From the NCBI RefSeq assembly GCF_023229695.1, contig NZ_JALNYS010000004.1, positions 120,682 to 184,681 of the forward strand: a stretch of 64,000 nucleotides of DNA, written 5' to 3'. The stretch's first letter is position 1. The number at the start of each line of letters is the position of its first letter. The notes under the pieces were generated by a model. It did not search any database. It saw nothing but the letters and a program-made list of their open reading frames with translations, and was not told where the DNA came from. Made by a program: the position numbers and the translations under genes. This DNA comes from Sulfuricurvum sp. Its GTDB lineage: Bacteria; Campylobacterota; Campylobacteria; Campylobacterales; Sulfurimonadaceae. This document shows positions 53,034-61,452 of the stretch, one piece after another.

Positions 53034-53231
53034 ATGCCAGTCCATTCAGGCAATACGTCACTCTGGCATTTGAGCGAAGCGTTAAAATGGTTGAATAATG
53101 GGAAAAGAGCTGAGCGATACAATATCCCAGAATGGAAGATAGATGTTGCGACGATCGCTAAAGAGATAAATTTTACCGTTGAGGCCATGCGTATACCGAC
53201 AAATACGTCGATTAGACAACTGTTGGCATAA
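53034..53231 (+). CDS. Hypothetical small protein, divergent from XRE gene
   Basis: The 65-codon frame reads as a plausible globular protein (LWHLSEALKWLNNGKRAERYN, then IDVATIAKEINFTVEAMRIPTN). It lacks a good ribosome-binding site at its ATG, whose upstream bases are the antisense of the XRE gene's site. I do not know the family. It may be the remains of a gene. Confidence 0.35.
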   Translation: MPVHSGNTSLWHLSEALKWLNNGKRAERYNIPEWKIDVATIAKEINFTVEAMRIPTNTSIRQLLA

Positions 53232-53280
53232 GCTAACAGTTAGGATATTAAGCTATTTTTAAAACGCATGGGAATCAAAA

Positions 53281-53308
53281 TCCCTTTGTAGGTTTATACC
53301 CTAAGTAC
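53281..53308 (-). repeat. Right arm of inverted repeat bounding a 0.7 kb segment
   Basis: CCCTTTGTAGG followed by TTTATACCCTAAGTAC is the inverse of 52615-52653 without the ten-base insertion. The two arms enclose the XRE gene and the divergent small frame. Confidence 0.55.
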
Positions 53309-53389
53309 GACTTTCATAAAAACCTTCTCTTTTTAACACTATTGTAAAAAAGAAAGGGTATTTTTCGTAGAGAAATTATGGCGATTCGA

Positions 53390-54760
53390 TTACAAACTGC
53401 TTTTAAAATGTTCTAACACGCTTTTGGAGCTTTGTCTATGATCCACGATGGGATGGGGGTAGTCATCCCACGTGTATTTGGTTAATGCCGCTTCGTCAGA
53501 GAATACTTTAGTTGGGACATTTGAAAGTGCTGGGAGATGGGTTTTGATATATAGCCCCTCCTGATCAAATTTCCCGCTTTGAGTATAGGGGTTAAATATC
53601 CGAAAGTAAGGTTGCGGATCGACCCCCGTCCCCGCGCTCCATTGCCACGAGAGGATGTTGGAACTTGCATCGTAATCCATCAGGTGCTCTGCAAAAAACC
53701 GTTCCCCCCACTGCCATGGCAGTAGTAGATTTTTTGTAAAAAACGAGGCACAGATCATCCGTACACGGTTGTGCATCTCTCCGGTAGAGAGTAACTCACG
53801 AATACCCGCATCGACGATGGGGACTCCGGTGCGTGCCGTGAAAAATGCTTCGAAATAATCACTATTCTCGATTCCTTTAAACGGGTAGCGAAAGTTTTGA
53901 GTCGTGAGTCGGGGAAAATGAGCCAAAAGCATCGCGTAAAACTCACGAAAAATGAGTTGACGAAAAAACGGCTCGGTATCGACTCCGCTCTTTTTTTGCT
54001 CCACTAGCCATCGCAACACTCTCCTGATCGAGATCGTCCCGAAACGCAGATCACTTGAGAGTCCCGACGTCGCATCCAGTGCCATAAAATCGCGATCATG
54101 GGGATAATGGCTCAGTTTGGACGCGAAGCGTTTTAATTTTTCCTCCGGGAGGAGTTTCTGATGCGGTGTCAGTGGTTGCTCACTAAAACCCAGCGAGCTT
54201 AGGGAGGGGGGGAGGAGGGTGTGAGTATCTCCATCGATGTGGTGGATTCCCTCATACTCATAGGGGATCAGAGTCTGAGGAGCGGCTATGGCTTCGGCCA
54301 TATGTTCAGGATGAAACAGTGCTTTGGCACGGTTGTAAAACGGGGTGAAAACGAGGTAGGGTGAACCGTCGTTTTTGAGCACTTCATCCGGCTCAAAGAG
54401 GTAGGTATCGCGAAGGTAGGTGAACGGGAGCAAATGCGATACGTCGCGATCACGTTGGCGTGCATAGGGGTCATAATCTCCCGAGGCGCATACATCGTGA
54501 TAAGACTCTTGTGCTAAGAGCCATCGAAAGACGTCGGTCGGTTTTCCATAAAAGAGGGCTAGATCAAGCCCACGGGTTTTTAGGTTCTCTTTTAACCGTA
54601 TCAATGCATTAAAAATAAAGGTCACTCTCCGATCGTTCGGGGAGAGTTTTTCGAGTATGTCGGTATCGAAAATAAAAATAGGGAGGATATCCCCCTCGTG
54701 TGATAGAAGAGGGTTGTCCTCAGCTCTAAGATCACGCCGAAACCAGATTATCCGACGCAT
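53390..54760 (-). CDS. phrB: Deoxyribodipyrimidine photolyase
   Basis: The 456-residue protein starts MRRIIWFRRDLRAEDNP, the photolyase N-terminal domain. The FAD-binding C-terminal half carries FFRQLIFREFYAMLLAHFP, the GVPIVDAGIREL and MHNRVRMICASFFTKNLLL segments, and LSWQWSAGTGVDPQPYFRIFNP. It uses blue light to split pyrimidine dimers. It is the last gene of an overlapping operon, three bases after the small YbgA-like gene, matching the ybgA-phr order of E. coli. Confidence 0.95.
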   Translation of the reverse strand: MRRIIWFRRDLRAEDNPLLSHEGDILPIFIFDTDILEKLSPNDRRVTFIFNALIRLKENLKTRGLDLALFYGKPTDVFRWLLAQESYHDVCASGDYDPYARQRDRDVSHLLPFTYLRDTYLFEPDEVLKNDGSPYLVFTPFYNRAKALFHPEHMAEAIAAPQTLIPYEYEGIHHIDGDTHTLLPPSLSSLGFSEQPLTPHQKLLPEEKLKRFASKLSHYPHDRDFMALDATSGLSSDLRFGTISIRRVLRWLVEQKKSGVDTEPFFRQLIFREFYAMLLAHFPRLTTQNFRYPFKGIENSDYFEAFFTARTGVPIVDAGIRELLSTGEMHNRVRMICASFFTKNLLLPWQWGERFFAEHLMDYDASSNILSWQWSAGTGVDPQPYFRIFNPYTQSGKFDQEGLYIKTHLPALSNVPTKVFSDEAALTKYTWDDYPHPIVDHRQSSKSVLEHFKSSL

Positions 54761-54762
54761 AC

Positions 54763-55044
54763 TTATTTCCCGCTGTTGATATGTGAGCGCAGAGAGAGGG
54801 TTTTTGGGTAGGGAATTAGAAAGGTTTGATCCAGTAAATACTCGGTGTTGTATTTTTTGGCGTAGAGATGGATCGTCGAAACGGGGACGATGAGGGGGAT
54901 GATTTTAGAAGCGTAATCATCGATTTGAGTATGCAAGGTCTCTTTTTCGCTTTTGCTGAGTTCATTTTTGAAAAATCCCGCCAGATGTTCCAAGACATTA
55001 CGGGTTTTTTCGCCCAGAAGGCAGCTAGATACGGCGAGAGTCAT
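54763..55044 (-). CDS. Internally deleted YbgA (DUF523-DUF1722) protein
   Basis: The 93-residue product looks like both ends of a YbgA-type protein joined in frame. Residues 1-13 (MTLAVSSCLLGEK) are the start of DUF523. From residue 16 on, VLEHLAGFFKNELSKSEKE through PLIVPVSTIHLYAKKYNTEYLLDQTFL is the C-terminal end of DUF1722. About 200 residues between them are missing. The frame is intact and overlaps the regulator gene by four bases, so it may be expressed as a minimal DUF1722 protein, or it may be a decaying gene. The normal YbgA role is unknown; it is often next to photolyase. Confidence 0.75.
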   Translation of the reverse strand: MTLAVSSCLLGEKTRNVLEHLAGFFKNELSKSEKETLHTQIDDYASKIIPLIVPVSTIHLYAKKYNTEYLLDQTFLIPYPKTLSLRSHINSGK

Positions 55045-55736
55045 GGAGTTGTTCCTTTAAATAAATAACGAAAGTGTTTTGCTCCCTCTTTGGAGCTCTC
55101 GATAGATTCTTTGATCCCATCGAAAGTAAAGCTCAGGCGGCTTTGATCGATCGTCTCCATCTCTTTGATACGATTAAGATTGATCAGGTACGATCGGTGT
55201 ATCCGTAAAAACCCATGTGTCTCAAGCAGTGTTTCCACATCGGATATTTTTTTTGGATAGTACGAAAATCCCTCAGCGGAGCGGAAGATGACTTCCGATA
55301 AATCGGCTTTGACATAAAAAATAGCTTCGGGAGTGAGGAGATAATGGTTATCTCCCGCTTTGGAGATAAGGCGCAGCTCTTTGGGTTTGACACTCACCCG
55401 AGTGATAGCGCGCTCCAGAGCTTCAGCGGTATAGGGTTTCAGGAGATAATCGACAGCTCCCACATCAAAGGCTTTTAGGGCGTGATTTTCATGGGCAGTC
55501 TGATAAATGATCGAGAGATTTTCATGGCGGTATCGCAGCGCGTAACCTAGCTCGATTCCATCCATCTCCGCCATCGAAATATCCAAAAAGGCAACATCAA
55601 ACGGGTGTTGCTCGCTCAGTTCCATCGCTTCGGAGCCACTGGAGGCTTGGGTAATAGAAGTATGCCCGAGGGAAGTGAGCAACCGTGTTAGCCGCGCGAG
55701 GGCGAGGGGCTCATCATCAACGATCAGAATATTCAT
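55041..55736 (-). CDS. LytTR-family response regulator
   Basis: The 231-residue protein has a receiver domain (NILIVDDEPLALARL, phosphoacceptor Asp in VAFLDISMAEMDG near residue 52, Lys in YLLKPY) and a C-terminal LytTR DNA-binding domain (LRIHRSYLINLNRIKEME). It overlaps the sensor kinase gene by 20 bases. The pair resembles LytS/LytR or AlgR systems. Targets are unknown; the operon mates suggest a link to light, porphyrin or membrane stress. Confidence 0.92.
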   Translation of the reverse strand: MNILIVDDEPLALARLTRLLTSLGHTSITQASSGSEAMELSEQHPFDVAFLDISMAEMDGIELGYALRYRHENLSIIYQTAHENHALKAFDVGAVDYLLKPYTAEALERAITRVSVKPKELRLISKAGDNHYLLTPEAIFYVKADLSEVIFRSAEGFSYYPKKISDVETLLETHGFLRIHRSYLINLNRIKEMETIDQSRLSFTFDGIKESIESSKEGAKHFRYLFKGTTP

Positions 55737-56736
55737 GACGTTCCTTTAGGGTTAATGTGTAGGTTGGCGGTTCATGGCTAGTAATGGAAAGCGTACCGCC
55801 GCACAGATGGGTGAGACGTTCTTGGAGATTAGAGAGCCCTATACCGAAAGTTGTGGTGGTGATTTCTCGACCGCTGTTTGAAACCTCAATATGCAAGGCG
55901 TCATCATAAAACGTCCGTATGGTAATGCTAAAGGGCTCAGAGGATCGGATCATACCGTGCTTTAGGGCATTTTCACACAAAAGCTGAATGGAGAATTTGG
56001 GAACCAGCCATGGGTTGAATTTCGAATCAGAAGCAACATTCAAGGTAATAGTCCCCCCAAAACGGATATTTTCGAGATCGATGTAATCGTTTGCGTTTTT
56101 AATTTCTTCTTCGAGTCGAATGAGGGGGGCTTCATGCATCGTATTACGTAAAAAAGTGGAGATTTTGAGTACCGCTGCTTCGGCTTTATCGGGATCTTGG
56201 TGAATGAGTTCGGCGAGGGAATTGAGAGCATTGTAGAGAAAATGGGGATTGAGCTGTGTTTCGAGTGATCCGACACGGCTTTGGATGAACAGATGGTCGA
56301 CATGCTCTTTTTGATTCCGTGTTTTAACAAATCGATACATCAGCGCCCCGATCAGATAGGTAAGGATCCCTATGATGGAGCCGTTTTGGTAGGGGTGAGT
56401 CGCAAACGAGGAGATGATCTCGACAAAGCTATACTCGAGTGCATAGTAGGTACTGAGCGTCCCTAAAAAGCCTGATAAAAAAGAGAATAATGCTGCGATA
56501 GTATTCCAAAACTTTTTTTCGATTTTAGGGAGGAGATAACGGTTCATGAGGGTTATAAATACGAGTGAAAAAAGGGTAATAAAAAACCCTAGAGCCATTC
56601 CGAACAGCCCCCCATGGATCGGTTTCAAACCCAGTAAATAGTACCCAAAGCTTGAGAGCAATGTTGAAAATAGCATCCCTATGAGCAGTACACTGATCCA
56701 GTCACGCGGCGTGATCCGAAGTTCGATATTACCCAT
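55717..56736 (-). CDS. LytS-type sensor histidine kinase
   Basis: The 339-residue protein has four membrane helices in the first 145 residues with no large sensory domain. The His-kinase box LNPHFLYNALNSLAELIH lies near residue 157, and the ATPase domain has ENALKHGM and GIGLSNLQERL. It phosphorylates the LytTR regulator encoded downstream. It overlaps the FAD oxidoreductase gene by eight bases. Confidence 0.9.
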   Translation of the reverse strand: MGNIELRITPRDWISVLLIGMLFSTLLSSFGYYLLGLKPIHGGLFGMALGFFITLFSLVFITLMNRYLLPKIEKKFWNTIAALFSFLSGFLGTLSTYYALEYSFVEIISSFATHPYQNGSIIGILTYLIGALMYRFVKTRNQKEHVDHLFIQSRVGSLETQLNPHFLYNALNSLAELIHQDPDKAEAAVLKISTFLRNTMHEAPLIRLEEEIKNANDYIDLENIRFGGTITLNVASDSKFNPWLVPKFSIQLLCENALKHGMIRSSEPFSITIRTFYDDALHIEVSNSGREITTTTFGIGLSNLQERLTHLCGGTLSITSHEPPTYTLTLKERHEYSDR

Positions 56737-58159
56737 GAATCAATCTCATGCAATTAAACGCACCCATCACGACTCCCGGCCACCCTTGGGCGGCGTAGGA
56801 AGTATCTCCCACCTGATAGAATCCTCGAATCGGGGTATCGTTAGAGGGGAGAAGGGGGGGGGAATTGGAGAGTGTCAAGGCATTTCCTCCCAACTGGGTT
56901 CGGTTGATGTAGCGGCTAAACGTTTTGGGTGTTGCTGCAAAACTTTGAGTGATCGCATCTCTTTGTAGGCAGAGTCTATCACAAATCCATCCTTGAAGCA
57001 AATCATGGAGATCGGATTTCTGAGTTTTATAGTGCGATGGGCTTAGTCCAAGCCACATGCGTGAATCGGTGTGGATTGATGCGGTGATATGGTAATACCC
57101 AGAGGCAAAAGCAGTGTCGGAAGGATCGCTAAAAGAGACAAAAAGGGATTTTGAGAGAGTATAGGGGAGGATCGAATCGCTAATGAGTTGGTAATGATGG
57201 TCAAAAATTCTATCGCTTTTAACTTTCATATAGAGGAGAAAAGCGCTTTGCTGGTTGTTACGTTTCTCAAAAGTGGCGTAGTAAGCTCGAATCTCTTTAT
57301 CATCAAACCATCGAGAACTCTCATAGTGCGATGTTCCCATGATGAGATTACGGGTACGAATGATCCCTTGAGCCGTAGTGAGATGATAGAGATCACCCTC
57401 CCGTTTAACCGATAAGAGTGGGCATCCTTTACGGACATCAGGTATTTTAGAGGTGAGAGTCTCACAGACAGCCCCCATCCCTCCTACAGGATAATGGGTC
57501 TCGTTGAACGTGTATCCCAACGCGAGAGCCGCCGTAAAAAAATTAATCTTGTCACATGATGCTTGTGCAACAATGAGGATTTGCGCCTCCAAAAAATCGA
57601 AAAATTCAGAGTCTATATCCCCGTAAAATCGGGTGATAAACTCTTTGGCGTTAAAAAAAAGATAAGGTCGAAAGGTTTTCAGCAGAGGATAAAAACTGAA
57701 CAATGAGACGATTTTTTTAAACCGTGATCGGTTGGAGTAGTAGTAAGAGGCTTCAAGTGCGTAAAATGCTTCTTGCACAGAGTGTACGAGTTTCCAAAAC
57801 TCATCGTGTTTGGGATGTGGATAAAAACGATTCACCTCTTCGATAAATGTGTCAAGGTTACGATAACGGATACAGCTTTTTTCCCCTTGTAGTATTGCTA
57901 TAGCGGGATCGCTAGAGATCAGTTTGGGAGTGACCCCGACAGTATTAAATAGCCTTTTAACGATCCCTCCCTCATGAAAGCCTGAAATCGTTGTTGCGCC
58001 GGCATTGTACGTATTGCCCTCATGGATAAAAGTGGAAGCACATCCGCCGAGAGTGCGCTCTTTTTCGATAAGTACGACGTCATGACCGTGCGCATTCAGG
58101 AGTGCGGCGATGCTACATCCTCCGATCCCTCCCCCTACAACCGCATATTCTCTGATCAT
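56729..58159 (-). CDS. FAD oxidoreductase, phytoene desaturase/carotenoid isomerase type
   Basis: The 476-residue protein has the dinucleotide motif YAVVGGGIGGCSIAALLNAHG and the second segment IEKERTLGGCASTF, then the C-terminal GFYQVGDTSYAAQGWPGVVMGA, all typical of the CrtI/CrtISO/retinol saturase group. No phytoene synthase or other carotenoid gene is in the window. It overlaps hemH by four bases (ATGA). A role on a polyprenoid or on a porphyrin-related substrate is possible; I infer the group only. Confidence 0.85.
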   Translation of the reverse strand: MIREYAVVGGGIGGCSIAALLNAHGHDVVLIEKERTLGGCASTFIHEGNTYNAGATTISGFHEGGIVKRLFNTVGVTPKLISSDPAIAILQGEKSCIRYRNLDTFIEEVNRFYPHPKHDEFWKLVHSVQEAFYALEASYYYSNRSRFKKIVSLFSFYPLLKTFRPYLFFNAKEFITRFYGDIDSEFFDFLEAQILIVAQASCDKINFFTAALALGYTFNETHYPVGGMGAVCETLTSKIPDVRKGCPLLSVKREGDLYHLTTAQGIIRTRNLIMGTSHYESSRWFDDKEIRAYYATFEKRNNQQSAFLLYMKVKSDRIFDHHYQLISDSILPYTLSKSLFVSFSDPSDTAFASGYYHITASIHTDSRMWLGLSPSHYKTQKSDLHDLLQGWICDRLCLQRDAITQSFAATPKTFSRYINRTQLGGNALTLSNSPPLLPSNDTPIRGFYQVGDTSYAAQGWPGVVMGAFNCMRLIHG

Positions 58160-59097
58160 GTGTGCATCGAATAATAGAGCTTTTGAAGCGTTTGGATGAA
58201 GAGAGGATGATCGTTCGGTGCTTTGGCAACACGGTATTCTTCGAATCCCATCGCTTCGGCTTTTTCACGATACTCTATTTCGAGTTCAAATTCGGTTTCG
58301 GAATTATCGATGGTAAATGCGATGGGGTAGATGATCACCTTTTTCTTTTTCAAAGACCCCAGTTTATCTTCCAAATAGGGGCGAATCCACTCCATAGGCC
58401 CAAGACGTGATTGATAGGCCAAATGGGTATTATGAAAAAATACCCCTGCATTATTTAGGGCTTTGCGCGCATGATAGACATTAGCACGTATATGGCGCTG
58501 ATACAAATCACCTTTGGCAATGATTTTTTTCGGTAATCCATGGGCGGAGAAAATGAGTTCAAATTCCCTCGGATCATCATTACCTAGCGCCTCTTTAATT
58601 CTCTCCACGATGGCTGTATTATAAGTGAGATCATTATAGTAGTATTCAACGGTTCGGATTTTTTCGGTGATACCAAGTTTTTTTGCCTCTTCATAGAGTG
58701 CATCGAACGATGAAAGGGTCGTGGTCGCTGAAAAATGAGGGTAGAGAGGTAGCGCATAAATCTCATCATAGGAAGCAACCGAGTGTAAAACGTCATCGCT
58801 AAAAGGGGGAGTGTAGCGCATAACATAGTGTACATCAGCATCAACTTCTACTGAGAGCGCATTGACCACGCGGCGGGTGTGATCCACAATCGGCGATTTC
58901 CCCCCGATGAGAGAGTAATTATGTTCGGCCTCTTTGTGACGACGCGACGTAATGAGCCATGCAATCATTTTGCGTATAGGCTTCGGGGCACTGATAATGC
59001 GGTGATCGTTAAACATGTTAGTCAAAAAAACTTTTACTTCAGAGAGGTTATTGGGACCTCCCATGTTGAGTAACAAAATGGCTTTGCGCTTTGCCAT
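58156..59097 (-). CDS. hemH: Ferrochelatase
   Basis: The 313-residue enzyme inserts iron into protoporphyrin IX. It starts MAKRKAILLLNMGGPNNLSEV. The catalytic region LIFSAHGLPKKIIAKGD, with His in SAHG, and the Glu-rich IAFTIDNSETEFELE near residue 260 are present. The frame extends 42 codons further upstream, but that part is the other reading of a 32-codon gene. The ATG at 59097 overlaps that small gene's stop in TAATG and gives the normal N-terminus. Confidence 0.93.
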   Translation of the reverse strand: MAKRKAILLLNMGGPNNLSEVKVFLTNMFNDHRIISAPKPIRKMIAWLITSRRHKEAEHNYSLIGGKSPIVDHTRRVVNALSVEVDADVHYVMRYTPPFSDDVLHSVASYDEIYALPLYPHFSATTTLSSFDALYEEAKKLGITEKIRTVEYYYNDLTYNTAIVERIKEALGNDDPREFELIFSAHGLPKKIIAKGDLYQRHIRANVYHARKALNNAGVFFHNTHLAYQSRLGPMEWIRPYLEDKLGSLKKKKVIIYPIAFTIDNSETEFELEIEYREKAEAMGFEEYRVAKAPNDHPLFIQTLQKLYYSMHT

Positions 59098-59195
59098 TAA
59101 AAAGATCCATTCGAAATAAAATTCAAAGCGGCATAAACGATCAAAACGGAAGTAATAAGCAAAAATAGAAGATAAGAGGGTGATAGCTGATTCAT
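59097..59195 (-). CDS. Small membrane peptide, 32 residues, upstream of hemH
   Basis: The frame MNQLSPSYLLFLLITSV continuing to YAALNFISNGSF encodes one hydrophobic helix (residues 8-26) with a short tail. AGAAGGAA lies seven bases before the ATG, the best ribosome-binding site of the operon. Its stop overlaps the hemH start (TAATG), so hemH translation probably depends on it. I know of no family for it; it may be a membrane tether or simply a leader for coupling. Confidence 0.6.
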   Translation of the reverse strand: MNQLSPSYLLFLLITSVLIVYAALNFISNGSF

Positions 59196-59223
59196 GATAT
59201 TTCCTTCTAGTCAATTTGTGCAA

Positions 59224-59476
59224 TATGATAGAAAAAAGAGGAGAATTTTCGTAGGGAATTTATGTCGACTGATTGAATCGACATCGCATAAATTTCAATA
59301 TAATTTATCTTAAGTTAACATGCGTCGTCATTAAAATGGCTCTTTCCATGCACGCCTCCTGAGATATTTATTGAGGGTATTCAAACATAACAAATAAAAA
59401 TCTACACAAATGCAAAGACAGATCATTTTCCCTGCAAAAATCATAGAGTAATCGTAGCCAATACTCTATTTCTATT
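59224..59476. other. Intergenic region between hemH operon and integrase
   Basis: The 253-base AT-rich stretch has an imperfect hairpin ATGTCGA/TCGACAT at 59261-59284 flanked by AATTTATG/CATAAATT. No tRNA, no attachment-site duplication and no gene could be recognised. It separates core genes on the left from accessory DNA on the right. Confidence 0.4.
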
Positions 59477-60631
59477 TCAAAGTTTCGTTTTAATCCCCTC
59501 CACCTTTCTCTTCATCATCAGATCCGGATTATTCTTTACATACGCGCTAAACGTCGTATGGGTCGACGTGTGCCCCAGCTCCATAGCGACGATTGCCAAG
59601 TCTTTTCCGTCGGAGAGTTCCTTGGTCGCATATCCCCGGCGGATGATATGACGTCCGCTTTTATTGACCCCGATCGCTTTGAGCGCATAGGTGGTGAATT
59701 TCCACATATCCACATCGGGCATCTTCTTGTTTGTGTAAGTTCCATTGGCATACGTGCTTGAGAGGACATAGGAAGGGTCCGGCAGAACAGCTCTCATGTA
59801 GTTGACAAACGGTTCTATCTCTTCACGTCTCACCACCACTTCGCGGTATTTATCCCCTTTAGTGGTGTGATAGGCAATGGTATAAAACAGATGTATAGTA
59901 CCGTTATCGTCTTTGTACTCAGACTCTTTGATATGCTCCATCTTTAGGCTAATCACTTCATCGGCACGTGCACCGCTTAGGCAGTAAAGTAGTACGATCA
60001 AAGCATTGCGATAGGCATAACGCTGCGAACTCTTCGGAAAATGCTTTTTAAAAACTCCCGGCCAATGTTTCATAAAATCGATCAGCTCTTCAAGTTCGTT
60101 TTCAGTGACAAAATCGGTGCTCCGTTTTTGGACCTTGATCTTGGTGAAATATTTAAAGATGGGAGTGAAGTCCTTGTTCTCTTTGTTGTTTTCACTGATA
60201 AAAAGAAGTAGCTGTTTGAGTACCGTCAAACGGTGTGAGAGACTTTTCTCATAGCGATAGACGATGATGAGCTTCGCATCGTTTTTCCCCCGGTTGGCTT
60301 TACGATTAGAGAGGACTTGGATGTACTCTTCCTTTGATATCTTTTTAGCTTTGAGATCTTTAGAGGCGAGATGTTCTTGATACCACATCAGGTAGTTATT
60401 GACAAACTTCGCTGATAACCCATCCAAATCCATAACCCTATCATACTGATGGGCAAACTCGATAAGAGGGGTCAGTGCTTCCCCGTAGGATTTACGGGTC
60501 TTATCACTTACCCCTTGGGCGACTTTCTCCGTGATGTAGCGATCACGCCAGGCATCAAGATCGCTTACTAATCCTTTACCGGTACAGAGATCCCATTCAG
60601 CGAGGTCGTCTTGGAAGTGTTGAGGAGACAT
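59477..60631 (-). CDS. Tyrosine recombinase/integrase
   Basis: The 384-residue protein has a SAM-like core-binding domain (about 25-160) and a catalytic domain. The first Arg is in LSGARADEVISLKM near residue 222, followed by a Lys in TTKGDKYREVV, HIIRRGYATKEL (His and second Arg), and LGHTSTHTTFSAYVKN with the nucleophile Tyr. Its start directly follows the stop of the 76-residue gene (TAAATG), so it is read from the same message as the toxin-antitoxin genes. It is probably the integrase of a small element whose ends I could not find. Confidence 0.88.
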   Translation of the reverse strand: MSPQHFQDDLAEWDLCTGKGLVSDLDAWRDRYITEKVAQGVSDKTRKSYGEALTPLIEFAHQYDRVMDLDGLSAKFVNNYLMWYQEHLASKDLKAKKISKEEYIQVLSNRKANRGKNDAKLIIVYRYEKSLSHRLTVLKQLLLFISENNKENKDFTPIFKYFTKIKVQKRSTDFVTENELEELIDFMKHWPGVFKKHFPKSSQRYAYRNALIVLLYCLSGARADEVISLKMEHIKESEYKDDNGTIHLFYTIAYHTTKGDKYREVVVRREEIEPFVNYMRAVLPDPSYVLSSTYANGTYTNKKMPDVDMWKFTTYALKAIGVNKSGRHIIRRGYATKELSDGKDLAIVAMELGHTSTHTTFSAYVKNNPDLMMKRKVEGIKTKL

Positions 60632-60862
60632 TTAATCCAACCCATCAATTACTGTGTTTTCAAAATCTTCAATAATCGATTTATCGGCATCTTTTATTTT
60701 TTGTAGGTTTTGATGGAAACTTGCGGTTATTTTGTTATTCTCGTAATATTTTGCTCTTACTACTTCTTCTTTTAGCTCTTGAATTGTCTTATTACCGTAT
60801 TCGCTAGAACAGATGCCGGCAAATTGCATTACGGCAGCTAAGTTAGTATTTTTGTCTTTCAT
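60632..60862 (-). CDS. Hypothetical protein between toxin and integrase
   Basis: The 76-residue acidic protein is predicted helical (IQELKEEVVRAKYYENNKI). It starts one base after the toxin stop (TAAGATG) and ends immediately before the integrase start. I do not recognise it. The tight packing suggests a true gene, maybe a third component of the toxin-antitoxin unit or a recombination accessory factor. Confidence 0.6.
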   Translation of the reverse strand: MKDKNTNLAAVMQFAGICSSEYGNKTIQELKEEVVRAKYYENNKITASFHQNLQKIKDADKSIIEDFENTVIDGLD

Positions 60863-60863
60863 C

Positions 60864-61160
60864 TTATTTTATTCTTTGTGCAGCTTCACGATACACTGCC
60901 ATTTCATCGCGAGCGGCTATTGCTATAACTTCGACAATGATAACCTCTTCAAGAATGCGGTACACGATACGAACCCGTTTATGATCAACGTACATTTTTC
61001 GACAACCGGATAAATCCATCCCCGATTTATTGCCAAGTAGATCACCTAACTGCGGTGAGTGTGCAAGTTTATTGAGTTGCTTGAATACTAAAAGGCGAAC
61101 ACGGTGATCGAGGGCTCTGAGGTCATCTTCTACTTCAGGAAAAAATTCAATTAAGTACAT
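60864..61160 (-). CDS. RelE/ParE-family toxin
   Basis: The 98-residue protein has the RelE/ParE fold pattern: YLIEFFPEVEDDLRALD, the helix RVRLLVFKQLNKLAHSP, then GCRKMYVDHKRVRIVYRI and EEVIIVEVIAIAAR. The Arg-rich middle strands fit an mRNA-interferase or gyrase toxin. The ATG at 61160 lies within the antitoxin end (14-base overlap), so antitoxin translation drives toxin translation. An upstream in-frame start at 61178 is less likely. Confidence 0.82.
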   Translation of the reverse strand: MYLIEFFPEVEDDLRALDHRVRLLVFKQLNKLAHSPQLGDLLGNKSGMDLSGCRKMYVDHKRVRIVYRILEEVIIVEVIAIAARDEMAVYREAAQRIK

Positions 61161-61452
61161 CAGCTTCATTAACTCCAAAGCGATTCATCATATCACTCAT
61201 TCCAATACGTACACCCGTATCTTTCGCGGTACGTTCGGTTACGGTTTTATAAATTTCAATATGCTCAGCCAAATCGGCAATCTCTTTTAGACGCTCATAT
61301 TCTTCTATCGGTAAAACGACGAGTTCGAGTTTATTGTTTTTAGCGATGGCAATTCTATCTTTCGCACCATCAACAAGACTTTTAAATACAGAAGAAAAAT
61401 TACGGGCTACTTCTGTAGCGGGGATGATCTCATCACGAGCATAGGCAATCAT
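61147..61452 (-). CDS. Phd/YefM-type antitoxin
   Basis: The 101-residue protein starts IAYARDEIIPATEVARNFSSVF, the Phd/YefM DNA-binding N-terminus, followed by KNNKLELVVLPIEEYERLKEIADL and a long flexible C-terminal region for toxin binding. It is the first gene of a run of four (antitoxin, toxin, 76-residue protein, integrase). As with other Phd proteins it should repress its own promoter. CAAT/ATTG-type small repeats are present upstream but no clear operator was identified. Confidence 0.82.
   Translation of the reverse strand: MIAYARDEIIPATEVARNFSSVFKSLVDGAKDRIAIAKNNKLELVVLPIEEYERLKEIADLAEHIEIYKTVTERTAKDTGVRIGMSDMMNRFGVNEADVLN

Noticed and set aside
59224..59476. A tRNA or attachment site for the integrase
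   Set aside because: No cloverleaf or duplicated end could be found by eye; the hairpin present has no T-arm consensus.
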